A stretch of DNA of 64,000 nucleotides from Novosphingobium album (ex Hu et al. 2023). Lineage in GTDB: Bacteria > Pseudomonadota > Alphaproteobacteria > Sphingomonadales > Sphingomonadaceae. Below the pieces are notes generated by a model. It saw only the letters and a program-made list of their open reading frames with translations. It made no database searches and was not told where the DNA came from. The position numbers and the translations under genes are program-made. Shown here in pieces: positions 35,854 to 44,903 of this stretch. The stretch is taken from assembly GCF_022832385.1 (NCBI RefSeq), contig NZ_JALHLE010000005.1, positions 248,001 through 312,000 on the forward strand, given 5' to 3'. Each line of letters opens with the position of its first letter. Within the stretch, counting starts at the first letter, position 1.

Positions 35854-36273
35854 ATGCAGCGACTCGCTTTCCTCCTTGCCCTGCCGGCCCTTGCCGCCGG
35901 ATGCTCCGATGGAGGAGACCGCTCGCACCTTGCGCAGACCAGTTGGCGTTTCGAGCGGATTGACGGGCAGCAGCCCATTGCAACCGATGCCCAGATGACT
36001 TTCCGGAACGGCCAACTCGGCGTTCAGGTGGGCTGCAACCATCTGGGCGGCCCATGGCGAACCGACCAGAACCGTCTCGTTGCAGGCCCGCTGGATCAGA
36101 CCGAGATGGTCTGCGCGGCATCCGCCTGGCAGCAGGAACGCGCCGTGGGCGCCCTCCTCGTCGCCACACCGCGTTTTGCAGTGGACGGCGACCGCATGCT
36201 CCTGCAATCGAGCGGCCACACCGCCGAGCTGGTGCGGGTCGAGAACGCGAAGGTCCCGGCCAAGGGCGGGTAG
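35854..36273 (+). CDS. META domain-containing lipoprotein (HslJ-like)
   Basis: A 139-residue protein with a lipoprotein signal, MQRLAFLLALPALAAGC, whose lipobox LAAG-C places the lipidated cysteine at residue 17. The mature part has the META pattern: TSWRFERIDG, then QVGCNHLGGPW with the conserved Gly-Cys-Asn, then TEMVCAASAWQQERAVGALL. HslJ-type META proteins are linked to heat and novobiocin resistance in E. coli, with unknown mechanism. It converges with rmuC, with only 5 bp between the stops. Confidence 0.85.
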   Translation: MQRLAFLLALPALAAGCSDGGDRSHLAQTSWRFERIDGQQPIATDAQMTFRNGQLGVQVGCNHLGGPWRTDQNRLVAGPLDQTEMVCAASAWQQERAVGALLVATPRFAVDGDRMLLQSSGHTAELVRVENAKVPAKGG

Positions 36274-36278
36274 GCCCT

Positions 36279-37892
36279 TTACTCCGCAGCTTCCGCCTGC
36301 TCCGCTCCGCCTTCCGGACCGGTGAGAGCCTCGGCACCGTAGCGCGGTGAAGATTCGATGGTGGGCACATCCTCGATCTCGCGCTTGCCGATCTCGATGT
36401 GCTTGTCCTTGAGGCGGCGTCCAGAGCTCAGCACGTTGCGCTCGAAGCTACCGACGAACTTGTTGTAGTTGTTCACCGCCGTTTCCAGCCCCGCACCGAC
36501 GCGCTTCATGTGCTCGGCCGCGACGGCAAGCCGGTCGTAGAGTTCTCCGCCCATCCGACCGATCTCGCGCGCCTCTCGGGCCAGTCCGTCCTGCCGCCAG
36601 ACCTGCGCCACGGTGCGCGCGATCGCGACCAGATTGGTCGGCGTCGCCAGCAGGACACGGTTGCGGAAGGCGAAGTCCCACAGCTCCGGATCCTGCTCCA
36701 GCGCAGCGGCCACGAAGTGCTCGCCGGGCACGAACATCACCACATAGTCGGGCGCATCCTCGAACTGGCTCTGGTAGCTCTTGGCGCCCAGCGTCTGGAC
36801 GTGATTTCGCATCGAGGCGACGTGCTGGCGCAGTGCCGCGTCGCGGGTCACATCATCCTGCGCCTCGAAGGCTTCCTGATAGGCGTTGAGCGAGACCTTG
36901 GCGTCGATCACCAGCTTCTTCTGGCCGGGGATGTTGACGATCGCATCCGGCCGCAAGCGGCCGTCCTCGGTATCGATCGAGTGTTCGGTGACGAAATCGG
37001 TATGTTCGGTGAGCCCACACTGCTCCAGCACGTTGCGCAGCTGCTGCTCGCCCCAGCGCCCGCGCGCCTTGGGGGCATTCCGCAGTGAATTGCCGAGCCG
37101 CGCAGCTTCCTCGCGCACCTTCTCCTGCCCTTCGCGCATCGACTGGATGAGGCCGGTGAGCTGGCCGAAGGAATCGACGCGCTTGGCTTCCAGCGAGGTC
37201 ACCTGCTCCTCGTAGCTCTTGAGACGCTCGCCGACCGGCGCCAGCAGGCGGGCGATGCGTTCCGCGTTAGCCTTCTCGCTCTCCTCGAAGCGGGCGCCCG
37301 CGCGGCGCAGGAAGGCTTCCTGCGCGCCTTCGAGCACCTTGGCCCCGGCATTCTCGAATTCCTTGCGCAGCGCCTCCTGCGCTTCGATCAGCAGGCGCTT
37401 CTGCTCGTCGAAATTGGCCGACTTCTCGCGCAGGGTGGCCAGTTCGGATGCCAGCTCACGCTGTTCGCGCCGCAGGGTATCGACCAGTTGCGCGTGCTCG
37501 GCACGGGTGCGTTCCAAAACTTGCGTCAGTTCGCCGCGCGTGCGGTCCAGCGTCGCGCCCTGATCGGTCCGCAGTGTTTCCAACGCCTGCGTTGAGGCGG
37601 CACGCACCCGGTCCAGCTCGCCCGCATGATCGCGCCGCGCCTGATCGAGCGCCTCGGCCAGCGCATCAGCGCGGCTGGCGCGTTCGCGCGCCGCTTCCAG
37701 ATCGGCAAAGGTGCGCAGGTATTTCGCGTCAAGCTCGCGCATCTCGCGATCGCGCACATCGGCATGTTCGCGCACCTCACGCTCGCGGGCCTCTGCCTGC
37801 TGGCGCCACTGGGCAGCCGGACGGGAGCCGAAAAACCAGCCCAGGATGAGGCCGATGACGAGCGCGGCGATGGCGGCGACAGCGATTTCCAT
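36279..37892 (-). CDS. rmuC: DNA recombination protein RmuC
   Basis: A 537-residue protein. An N-terminal helix, IAVAAIAALVIGLILGWFFG, anchors it. Residues 30-220 are a long charged coiled coil rich in R, E, A and Q. The RmuC nuclease-like domain follows with GRWGEQQLRNVLEQCGL, KLVIDAKVSLNAYQEA, VVMFVPGEHFVAAALE and LATPTNLVAIARTVAQVWRQ. RmuC limits DNA inversions at short inverted repeats, and its fold is PD-(D/E)XK-like. It ends the leftward series topA-HTH-def-rmuC. Confidence 0.93.
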   Translation of the reverse strand: MEIAVAAIAALVIGLILGWFFGSRPAAQWRQQAEAREREVREHADVRDREMRELDAKYLRTFADLEAARERASRADALAEALDQARRDHAGELDRVRAASTQALETLRTDQGATLDRTRGELTQVLERTRAEHAQLVDTLRREQRELASELATLREKSANFDEQKRLLIEAQEALRKEFENAGAKVLEGAQEAFLRRAGARFEESEKANAERIARLLAPVGERLKSYEEQVTSLEAKRVDSFGQLTGLIQSMREGQEKVREEAARLGNSLRNAPKARGRWGEQQLRNVLEQCGLTEHTDFVTEHSIDTEDGRLRPDAIVNIPGQKKLVIDAKVSLNAYQEAFEAQDDVTRDAALRQHVASMRNHVQTLGAKSYQSQFEDAPDYVVMFVPGEHFVAAALEQDPELWDFAFRNRVLLATPTNLVAIARTVAQVWRQDGLAREAREIGRMGGELYDRLAVAAEHMKRVGAGLETAVNNYNKFVGSFERNVLSSGRRLKDKHIEIGKREIEDVPTIESSPRYGAEALTGPEGGAEQAEAAE

Positions 37893-37952
37893 CCCGGCAG
37901 TCTAACCAGAACGTTTCAGGAACGCCAGTCCTCTGGGCGGGTTATCCCCGGC

Positions 37953-38522
37953 TCACGCTGCCTTGCGCAGCTTGTCCAGCTTCTTGAGCGCCATCTGGCG
38001 CTTCAGGCGCGAGAGGTGGTCAATGAAAAGGATGCCTTCGAGGTGATCCATCTCGTGCTGGAGGCAGGTGGCCATCAGGCCATCCATGTCTTCTTCGTGG
38101 ACATTGCCTTCAATGTCCTGCCAGCGGGCGCGGATGCGCGAGGGGCGTTCCACGTCGGCATAGATCTCGGGCACCGAGAGGCAGCCTTCCTGATAAACCG
38201 TGTGCTCTTCGGAAGGATCGAGGATCTCGGGATTGATGAAGATCCGCGGCTCCTTCAGCGTCGGCTGGTGCGTGTGATGATGCCCGCCATGCGCGGTGCA
38301 CACCTCGGGCTCTGCATCCGGGTCCTCAGGCTGGAGATCGATCACCAGGACGCGCAGCGGCACGCCAACCTGGATCGCTGCCAGGCCGATTCCCGGCGCG
38401 TCGTACATCGTCTCGAACATGTCCTCGACGAGCGTCTTCAGATCATCGTCGAACGCTTCGACAGGGGCGGAGATCTGCTTCAGGCGCGGATCGGGAACTT
38501 CAAGGATTTCGCGGATAGCCAT
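37953..38522 (-). CDS. def: Peptide deformylase with histidine-rich insertion
   Basis: A 189-residue deformylase. The three motifs are complete: [10 protein letters not shown] at 44-53, EGCLSVPE at 112-119 with the metal-binding Cys, and QHEMDH at 155-160 with the two His and catalytic Glu. It removes the formyl group from nascent proteins. Between the IDL strand and INPEI (about residues 64-96) there is an insertion of roughly 18-20 residues relative to E. coli Def. It contains [11 protein letters not shown], with five histidines and a cysteine in eleven residues, which could bind or buffer metal. It lies 66 bp after the small HTH-like gene. Confidence 0.94.
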   Translation of the reverse strand: MAIREILEVPDPRLKQISAPVEAFDDDLKTLVEDMFETMYDAPGIGLAAIQVGVPLRVLVIDLQPEDPDAEPEVCTAHGGHHHTHQPTLKEPRIFINPEILDPSEEHTVYQEGCLSVPEIYADVERPSRIRARWQDIEGNVHEEDMDGLMATCLQHEMDHLEGILFIDHLSRLKRQMALKKLDKLRKAA

Positions 38523-38588
38523 GACACCCAGATAAGCATCGGGCCGCGCGTGCGCAAGTACGCTCTGAACTGCCGGAAATGCTCCACC

Positions 38589-38768
38589 TCAGCGCGCCTT
38601 GGCGATGCCGAAGCCATGCTGGCGTGCGGCATCCTTGGTCGATTCCTCGGTGCGGTTGAGAGCCTTGGCGATTTCCTTGAGGCCCTTGCCCTTGCCCGCG
38701 AGGGTCTGCAGCTTTTGCAGTTCTTCCGGCTTCCAGGGCTGCTTGTGCTTGGCGATCTTCGCGCTCAT
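38589..38768 (-). CDS. Small basic protein with helix-turn-helix character
   Basis: A 59-residue basic protein, MSAKIAKHKQPWKPEELQKL onward. The segment LKEIAKALNRTEESTKDAARQHG resembles the helix-turn-helix of sigma-region-4 or Myb/SANT-like small proteins (I-A-x-x-L-x-R-T-x-x-S-x). The ATG overlaps the topA stop by 4 bp (ATGA), so it is translationally coupled to topoisomerase I, itself a Lys-rich DNA-binding protein. A nucleoid-related role is plausible but unproven. I do not recognise a named family. Confidence 0.7.
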   Translation of the reverse strand: MSAKIAKHKQPWKPEELQKLQTLAGKGKGLKEIAKALNRTEESTKDAARQHGFGIAKAR

Positions 38769-41353
38769 TCGCCTGCCTCCCACGGCACGTCATCGCCCTG
38801 ATCGGGCGAGGCCTTGACCGCCGCCTTCTTCGCAGGCGCCTTTTTCGCGGCGGTCTTCGCCGGAGCCTTCTTCTTCGGCGCCGCCTTCTTCTTGCCCTTG
38901 GCGGGCCCCTTGGCCGCCTTGGCGTCGATCAGCGCGATCGCCTGCTCGGCAGTGAGGTCCTCGGGCTTCTGATCGCGCGGGAGCGTGGCGTTGGTGGTGC
39001 CGTCGGTGACGTAGGGGCCATAGCGTCCGGCCATGACCTTCATCTCGCCTTCGCTGGTGGGGTGATTGCCCAGCACCTTGATCGGCTCGGCCTTGGCCCG
39101 CGCACCGCGCCCGCCGCCCTGCGCGGCCTCGGCCAGGATCGAGACCGCCGCGTTCATGCCGGTCTCGAACACGTCCATGGTGGTCTTGAGCTTGCCGTAC
39201 TTGCCGTCATGCAGCAGGTACGGACCGTAGCGCCCGATGTTGGCCACGATCTCCTGGCCCGTTTCGGGGTGCGTGCCTACCGTGCGTGGCAGGCTGAGCA
39301 GCTTGAGCGCCCACTCCAGCGTCAGTTCGTCGATATCCTTGGGGATCGAGGCGCGCTTGGCCTCCTTGCCTTCTCCAAGCTGGATGTAAGGCCCGAACCG
39401 GCCGACTCGGCGGGTGATTTCCAGACCGGTCTCGGGATCCTTGCCCAGTGCCTCGTCGTCGGCCTGTTCGCCATTGCCGCCCGGCTGCGCGAACTTGCGA
39501 GTGAACTTGCACTCCGGGTAGTTCGAGCAGGCAACGAACGCGCCATATTTGCCACCGCGCAGCGACAGCTTGCCTTCGGCGCACTTGGGGCACTGGCGCG
39601 GATCGCTACCGTCGGCCTTGGGCGGGAAGAGGTAGTCAGACAGGAATTCGTCGAGCACCTCGGTCACTTCCGAAGGCTTCTTTTCCATCACTTCGTCGGA
39701 CTTCGGCTTGAAATCGCGCCAGAAGCTTTCGAGCAGTTCCTTCCATGCCTGACGGCCGCCCGAGACGTCGTCGAGTTCGTCCTCCATGCCCGCCGTGAAG
39801 TCATAGGCGACGTAGCGCTCGAAGAAGCGTTCGAGAAACGCCGTGAGAAGACGGCCCGATTCCTCTGCGAAGAAACGGTTTTTCTCGGTACGCACGTAAT
39901 TGCGGTCCTTCAGGACCTGGATCGTCGCGGCGTAAGTGGACGGGCGGCCGATCCCCAGTTCCTCCAGCCGCTTGACGAGGCTGGCTTCGGAAAAGCGCGG
40001 CGGCGGCTGGGTAAAGTGCTGCTCGGCGGTGACGCCCTTCTTGGCCGGCATGTCGCCCGATTTCATGAACGGTAGCAGGCCCCCGTCCTCGTCGTCGGAC
40101 TTGTTGTCCTGCCCTTCCTCGTAGACGGCGAGGAAGCCGGGAAACTTCACGACCTGCCCGGTGGCGCGCAGCTCGTTGCGGCCGGTGCCGTCGCGCAGCG
40201 TGACGGTGGTGCGTTCCAGCGCGGCCGAGGCCATCTGGCTCGCCATCGCGCGCTTGAAGATCAGGTCGTAGAGCTTGGCATCGTCGCCCGAACCATAGCG
40301 GTCCTTGGCGAAGTCGGTGGGACGGATGGCCTCGTGTGCCTCCTGCGCGTTCTTGGCCTTGGTTTCGTAGTGGCGCGGCTTTTCGGGCAGGTAGTGCCCC
40401 GAATAGCGGTCTGAAATCGCCACGCGGCAGGCCGAGATCGCGCTCGGGTCCATCTGCACGCCGTCGGTACGCATGTAGGTGATGGCGCCTGCCTCGTAGA
40501 GGTGCTGCGCCACACGCATCGTCTGGCTGGCCGAGAAGCCGAGCTTGCGCGCGGCCTCCTGCTGCAGGGTCGAAGTGGTGAACGGCGGCTGCGGGTTGCG
40601 GCGGTGCGGCTTGGTCTCGACCTGTTCGACCTTGAAGGCGCCCTGCTCCACCGCCGCCTTGGCGCGCATGGCGATGCCTTCTTCGCCCAGGCTCAGGCGG
40701 TCGAGCTTCTGGCCCTCGAACGTCACCAGCTTGGCGGTGAAGTCGGTGCCGTCATGCGCCATCTGCGCGGCGACGGACCAGTATTCCTGCGGCGTGAACG
40801 CCTCGATCTCGCGCTCGCGGTCGACGATCAGGCGCAGCGCCACCGACTGCACGCGGCCCGCCGACTTGGCGCCCGGCAGCTTGCGCCAGAGCACTGGCGA
40901 AAGCGTGAAGCCGAACAGGTAATCGAGCGCGCGGCGGGCGAGATAGGCGTCGATCAGATCCTGATCGAGCTCGCGCGGCGCCTGCATCGCCTTGGTCACG
41001 GTGTCCTTGGTGATGGCGTTGAAGGTCACGCGCTGCACATCCTTCGGCAGAGCCCGGCGCTTCTTGAGCAGTTCGAGCACGTGCCACGAAATCGCCTCGC
41101 CCTCGCGATCAGGGTCAGTCGCGAGGATCAGGCGGTCGGCCTCCTTGGCGTAATCGGTGATCGCCCGGACCTGCTTCTGCTTGTCGCCATAAAGCTCCCA
41201 GTCCATCTCGAAGCCCTCGTCGGGGCGGACCGAGCCGTCCTTAGGCGGCAGGTCACGGACATGGCCGTAGGAGGCGAGGACCTTGTAGTCCTTGCCCAGG
41301 TACTTCTCGATGGTCTTGGCCTTGGCGGGAGATTCGACGATGACGAGCTGCAT
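38765..41353 (-). CDS. topA: DNA topoisomerase I
   Basis: An 862-residue type IA topoisomerase. The TOPRIM domain begins QLVIVESPAKAKTIEKYLG with the D-P-D-R-E-G-E metal site near residue 88. The catalytic tyrosine lies in AITYMRTDGVQMD near residue 305. One clear zinc ribbon is seen (CPKCAEGKLSLRGGKYG, then CSNYPECKF near residue 615), followed by further Topo-I C-terminal repeat modules. The last 60 residues are a Lys-Ala-Pro tail typical of alphaproteobacterial TopA. It relaxes negative supercoils. A 34-bp alternating purine-pyrimidine tract lies 33 bp upstream of its ATG. Confidence 0.96.
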   Translation of the reverse strand: MQLVIVESPAKAKTIEKYLGKDYKVLASYGHVRDLPPKDGSVRPDEGFEMDWELYGDKQKQVRAITDYAKEADRLILATDPDREGEAISWHVLELLKKRRALPKDVQRVTFNAITKDTVTKAMQAPRELDQDLIDAYLARRALDYLFGFTLSPVLWRKLPGAKSAGRVQSVALRLIVDREREIEAFTPQEYWSVAAQMAHDGTDFTAKLVTFEGQKLDRLSLGEEGIAMRAKAAVEQGAFKVEQVETKPHRRNPQPPFTTSTLQQEAARKLGFSASQTMRVAQHLYEAGAITYMRTDGVQMDPSAISACRVAISDRYSGHYLPEKPRHYETKAKNAQEAHEAIRPTDFAKDRYGSGDDAKLYDLIFKRAMASQMASAALERTTVTLRDGTGRNELRATGQVVKFPGFLAVYEEGQDNKSDDEDGGLLPFMKSGDMPAKKGVTAEQHFTQPPPRFSEASLVKRLEELGIGRPSTYAATIQVLKDRNYVRTEKNRFFAEESGRLLTAFLERFFERYVAYDFTAGMEDELDDVSGGRQAWKELLESFWRDFKPKSDEVMEKKPSEVTEVLDEFLSDYLFPPKADGSDPRQCPKCAEGKLSLRGGKYGAFVACSNYPECKFTRKFAQPGGNGEQADDEALGKDPETGLEITRRVGRFGPYIQLGEGKEAKRASIPKDIDELTLEWALKLLSLPRTVGTHPETGQEIVANIGRYGPYLLHDGKYGKLKTTMDVFETGMNAAVSILAEAAQGGGRGARAKAEPIKVLGNHPTSEGEMKVMAGRYGPYVTDGTTNATLPRDQKPEDLTAEQAIALIDAKAAKGPAKGKKKAAPKKKAPAKTAAKKAPAKKAAVKASPDQGDDVPWEAGE

Positions 41354-41386
41354 TTCAGACTTTCGTTATGCCCCTGCGCACGCCCT

Positions 41387-41420
41387 CACGTGTGCGCGTA
41401 CGCGTATGTGTGTACGCATA
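41387..41420. repeat. Alternating pyrimidine-purine (Z-DNA-prone) tract upstream of topA
   Basis: Seventeen consecutive pyrimidine-purine dinucleotides (CA, CG, TG or TA) without a break, 34 bp, beginning CACGTGTGCGCG. It includes the palindrome CGCGTACGCG and an imperfect direct repeat (TGTGCGCGTACGCGTA, then TGTGTGTACGCATA). It lies 33 bp upstream of the topA start, in the 128-bp gap after the VWA gene. Such tracts adopt left-handed DNA under negative supercoiling, which is what TopA removes. That it senses supercoiling is inference. The same gap contains a CAAGGGG/CCCCTTG hairpin at 41432-41459, perhaps the end of the VWA transcript. Confidence 0.75.
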
Positions 41421-41481
41421 GGGTGGGAATCCAAGGGGCGCCCCGTCAAGCACCCCTTGATGGCAGCACTGTGGCGATCGG

Positions 41482-43017
41482 TCAGGTTTCTTTTCCGAAA
41501 CCCTCAGGCAGCACGCATTTGCCTGCATCGTAATGCCCCACTTCGCGGATCACTTCGGCCTTGTCGGGCTCGATGCGACGGCCGGAAACCTGGCTGTCGA
41601 TGATGCGGGTCAGCAGCTTGTCGAGCCGGGTGACGAGGTAGCAGTCGATCGCGGGCGGGGCGTGCGGGTTGCCGATGCCGCTGTCGTCGGTGAGAAAGGC
41701 GTAGCGCGACTGGGTAGCGGCTGCCATCGCCCGCATCACGTATTCTGCGAGGTCCGCGACGCCCGAGGCTCCCACCGGCACGATCTGGACGCGCTGCGCC
41801 CGCAAGTGCTCGGCTGCGAGCCAGGCAGTGGGAACGTCGCCGTCGTGCGGCGGCGCATCGGCGACCAGAAGCAGTGTCTTGACCGCATCGGGGCGCCATT
41901 GCTGGTTTGCGGCGCGGATCAGCGCGTCCTGCATGGATTCGGGATAGTCCCCGCCGCCGCCCGCGTATTGGCGGCCAAGCTGCTCGCGGGCCTCTGCGAT
42001 GTCTCCCGTGAACCCATAAGTGCGAGTCACGAAGGCATCGCCCTTGTCGCGGTAGAAGGTCATGCCCACACGGATATCGAGATCGGGGTGGCGGGCGTTA
42101 AGACTGGCCACGATGGAATCGAGTTCGGCCTGCAGGAACCGCAATTCGTCAGACATCGAGCCAGTGACATCGACCACCAGCCCGAGATCGAGTTTCGTCA
42201 CTTTGCGCACCGGTGCATCCACGGTGAAGCCGATGCGGCCGGTCCCGGCGCGCCGGGGCACTTCAACCGTCCGCCATGCCTCGTCACCCGCGCGGACACG
42301 GACCGTGGAGGACAGGCGATCCATGCCCGGGAAGAACACCACGGTGCCGTCCGCCTGCGTGGTGAACGTGAGGCTGTTGCCGTCAGCGCAGCGCAGTGTC
42401 ACCGGCACGAACGGCGCCGGACGACCGCGCGTGTCCTTGACCTCGACGGTGATCAGCCGCGCAGTGTCGAGCGCCGGCAGTGCCCGCACCTGCTGGCCGA
42501 GATCGGACTTGCGGACATAGTCGGAGTAGAGTTCGGGATTGAGCAGGTCATCATGTTCCCCTGCCGTCAGCAGACCGCTCTGGGGCTGCGGCTGGGGGCG
42601 GCGATGCCCCGGCGGAAAGGGCATCGTGACGCTCTCACGGGCCCGTTCAGCCTCTGAGGACGGAGCGCGCATGGCCGTCACTGCAACGTCCGAAGCTTTT
42701 CCGGTTGGCACGATAACCGGCGCAGGTGCCGGAGGCGCAGCCACTGCCATGGCAGGAGGGGGCGGAGGTGGAGCCGGCGTGGTGACTGCTGGCACCCCTT
42801 CGGCGACTGGGTGCCGTGGGCTTGGCCTGTGGCGCTGCTGCTGGTTCCCTTCCACTTCGGGGCCCAGTTCAGGCAATGGCGCCGGACGGCGGCAGAACCC
42901 TTCTTCGCTGGCCCGAGCCGAAGCGTGCACCGGGGTCAGTGCCAGGGGCATCGAACTGCCCGTCAGCGCCATTCCGAGCAATGTGGAAACCGTGGTCCTT
43001 GAAATTGTCGCTCCCAT
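41482..43017 (-). CDS. Exported von Willebrand factor type A domain protein
   Basis: A 511-residue protein from the ATG at 43017 (AGGGAG upstream). Residues 1-32 look like a signal peptide (MGATISRTTVSTLLGMALTG). A Pro/Ala-rich low-complexity linker follows (PAPPPPPPAMAVAAPPAPAP). Residues 180-290 look like a carboxypeptidase-regulatory/Ig-like beta domain (ITVEVKDTRGRPAPFVPVTL). The C-terminal 220 residues are a VWA domain with the MIDAS-type start VVDVTGSMSDEL and later LLLVADAPPHDGD. The MIDAS reads D-x-T-x-S rather than D-x-S-x-S. The ligand is unknown. It probably acts in the envelope. Confidence 0.8.
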   Translation of the reverse strand: MGATISRTTVSTLLGMALTGSSMPLALTPVHASARASEEGFCRRPAPLPELGPEVEGNQQQRHRPSPRHPVAEGVPAVTTPAPPPPPPAMAVAAPPAPAPVIVPTGKASDVAVTAMRAPSSEAERARESVTMPFPPGHRRPQPQPQSGLLTAGEHDDLLNPELYSDYVRKSDLGQQVRALPALDTARLITVEVKDTRGRPAPFVPVTLRCADGNSLTFTTQADGTVVFFPGMDRLSSTVRVRAGDEAWRTVEVPRRAGTGRIGFTVDAPVRKVTKLDLGLVVDVTGSMSDELRFLQAELDSIVASLNARHPDLDIRVGMTFYRDKGDAFVTRTYGFTGDIAEAREQLGRQYAGGGGDYPESMQDALIRAANQQWRPDAVKTLLLVADAPPHDGDVPTAWLAAEHLRAQRVQIVPVGASGVADLAEYVMRAMAAATQSRYAFLTDDSGIGNPHAPPAIDCYLVTRLDKLLTRIIDSQVSGRRIEPDKAEVIREVGHYDAGKCVLPEGFGKET

Positions 43018-43099
43018 TGATCCGCTCCCTTTCAACGCGCCACCGGGAGAAAATCGCGTGCCAAGGCTGAACCGTTGCTGACGTGCGCTAGGCCGTCCC

Positions 43100-44215
43100 T
43101 CAGGCGAGACTGACGCGCCCTGCCGCATGGCGTACTAGCTTTCCCGCGATTTCCAGCTCCAGCAAGGCGAGCTGAACGGCTGCAGCACTAGCGCCGGACT
43201 GGCGGATCAGTTCGTCAACAGCGACGGGTGCGCTGGTGAGGAGCCCCGCGATTGCGGCGGGCCTCTCTTCGCGCATGACCTCATGCCCGGCATCGAGCGC
43301 CTGCACCGGTTCCGGCGGTGCATACCGGAGCGCGCCATCGAACCCGGAGAGCAATTCCGCCACGTCCTCCGGCGACTGCACCAGCACGGCCCCGTCACGG
43401 ATGAGCTGATTGCAGCCATGCGAGCGGGCATCGAGCGGTGAGCCGGGGATCGCCATGACTTCACGCCCCATCTCCCCCGCCAGCCTTGCAGTGATGAGCG
43501 AACCCGATTTCGGCGCGGCCTCAACCACGACAGTCCCGGCCGCCAGACCGGCGATGATCCGGTTGCGGGTGGGAAAAAGGCGCGCCAGCGGCTCGGTGCC
43601 CGGCGGTTGCTCGGCAAGCAGCAGGCCTTCTGCCGCGATACGTTCCTGCAGGCGGCCATGCTCAGGCGGATAGGCGATGTCGATGCCGCTGGCGATCACA
43701 CCGATGGTCAAACCGCCCTCTCCAGCCCCCAGAGCCCCCTCATGCGCGGCGCCGTCGATGCCGCGGGCAAGACCCGAAACGACCGTGAAGCCCATCTCGG
43801 CCAGACCATGGGCGAAATCCCGCGCCAGCTTAACCGCACCCGCCGAGGCATTGCGCGCGCCGACAATGGCCACGCAGGGCCGCAGCGCCAATCCGGCATT
43901 GCCCCGCACCGTCAGGACTGGCGGCGCGCCTTCAATCGTTGCGAGAAGCGGAGGGTAGTCCTCTGAATCGTGGAAGAGATAGCGCGCACCAGCCTTGCGC
44001 ACAGCGGCGATCTCGCCGTGGATGCGCTCCTTCGGCGCAGCGGCATATGGCTTGCCCGCGCGCCCGGCCAGATCCGGCAATGCGTTGATGGCCGTGCAGG
44101 CATCGCCGAAACGGGCAAGCAGCTGGGTGTACGTAACCGGCCCGATGTTGGGCGAACGCAGCAGGCGGATTCGGGCGAAAGCTTCGTCCTGAGACAGCCC
44201 CACCCCCGCGCTCAT
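43100..44215 (-). CDS. dprA: DNA-processing protein DprA
   Basis: 371 residues from the ATG at 44215. An N-terminal helical SAM-like part ([24 protein letters not shown]) is followed by the Rossmann-like DprA core. In that core are [54 protein letters not shown] and [33 protein letters not shown]-terminal winged helix ([30 protein letters not shown]) completes the usual alphaproteobacterial form. DprA loads RecA on incoming single-stranded DNA during transformation. The ATG overlaps the plsY stop by 4 bp. Confidence 0.94.
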   Translation of the reverse strand: MSAGVGLSQDEAFARIRLLRSPNIGPVTYTQLLARFGDACTAINALPDLAGRAGKPYAAAPKERIHGEIAAVRKAGARYLFHDSEDYPPLLATIEGAPPVLTVRGNAGLALRPCVAIVGARNASAGAVKLARDFAHGLAEMGFTVVSGLARGIDGAAHEGALGAGEGGLTIGVIASGIDIAYPPEHGRLQERIAAEGLLLAEQPPGTEPLARLFPTRNRIIAGLAAGTVVVEAAPKSGSLITARLAGEMGREVMAIPGSPLDARSHGCNQLIRDGAVLVQSPEDVAELLSGFDGALRYAPPEPVQALDAGHEVMREERPAAIAGLLTSAPVAVDELIRQSGASAAAVQLALLELEIAGKLVRHAAGRVSLA

Positions 44216-44799
44216 GCCTTCTTGCCGCCTCCGATTTTCGGCTCGGTACCGGCGCGGAGGCGCGCGATGTTCTCGCGGTGCTGGAACAGCACGATTGCGG
44301 CAATCACCGCCAGCACCAGGGCTACGTCCTGATGGCCCAGGGCCAGTGCGGCGAGCGGCGCGACCACTGCAGCACTCATCCCCGCAACCGAGGAAATGCG
44401 CACCACCGCGAGCAGGCCGATCCAGGTGACGGCGTAAGCCAGCCCTACCGGCCAGGCGAGGCCAAACGCCACTCCGGCAGTGGTCGCGACTCCCTTGCCG
44501 CCCTTGAACTTCAGCCAGACCGGAAAGCAATGGCCCAGAAACGCGCCGAGCGCGCCGAGCCCTGCCCATTCGGGCCAGAAGTGCGCCGCGATCAGCACGG
44601 CCGCGAGCCCCTTGAGCAGGTCCAGCAGCAGCGTGGCGGCAGCCAACCCTTTGCGGCCGGTCCGCAGTACATTCGTCGCGCCGATGTTGCCCGAGCCGAT
44701 GCTGCGCAGATCACCGGCGCCCGCAAGCCGGGTGATAATGAGCCCGAACGGCACCGATCCAAGCGCATATCCCAGCGCCAAAGGGAGAATCCAATTCAT
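44212..44799 (-). CDS. plsY: Acyl-phosphate glycerol-3-phosphate acyltransferase
   Basis: A 195-residue multi-pass membrane protein from the ATG at 44799. The three cytoplasmic motifs are visible: [31 protein letters not shown] and [18 protein letters not shown]. PlsY transfers an acyl group from acyl-phosphate to glycerol-3-phosphate, the first acylation of phospholipid synthesis. The downstream dprA gene overlaps by 4 bp, a pairing also seen in other alphaproteobacteria. It is divergent from murI across a 104-bp gap. Confidence 0.95.
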   Translation of the reverse strand: MNWILPLALGYALGSVPFGLIITRLAGAGDLRSIGSGNIGATNVLRTGRKGLAAATLLLDLLKGLAAVLIAAHFWPEWAGLGALGAFLGHCFPVWLKFKGGKGVATTAGVAFGLAWPVGLAYAVTWIGLLAVVRISSVAGMSAAVVAPLAALALGHQDVALVLAVIAAIVLFQHRENIARLRAGTEPKIGGGKKA

Positions 44800-44903
44800 G
44801 CGCGCCGCCTTAGCCGCTTGTCGCGCCGAGCAGAACCCGGCTTGCAGTATTGTACGTTGCTCTTTGCACATTCCGGCGGTTAACAGGTGGCAAGGTACAG
44901 GAC

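Noticed and set aside
44216..44569. Upstream extension of dprA into the plsY coding region
   Set aside because: The open frame continues, but the sequence is arginine-rich and unlike DprA. The ATG at 44215 overlaps the plsY stop in the usual way.
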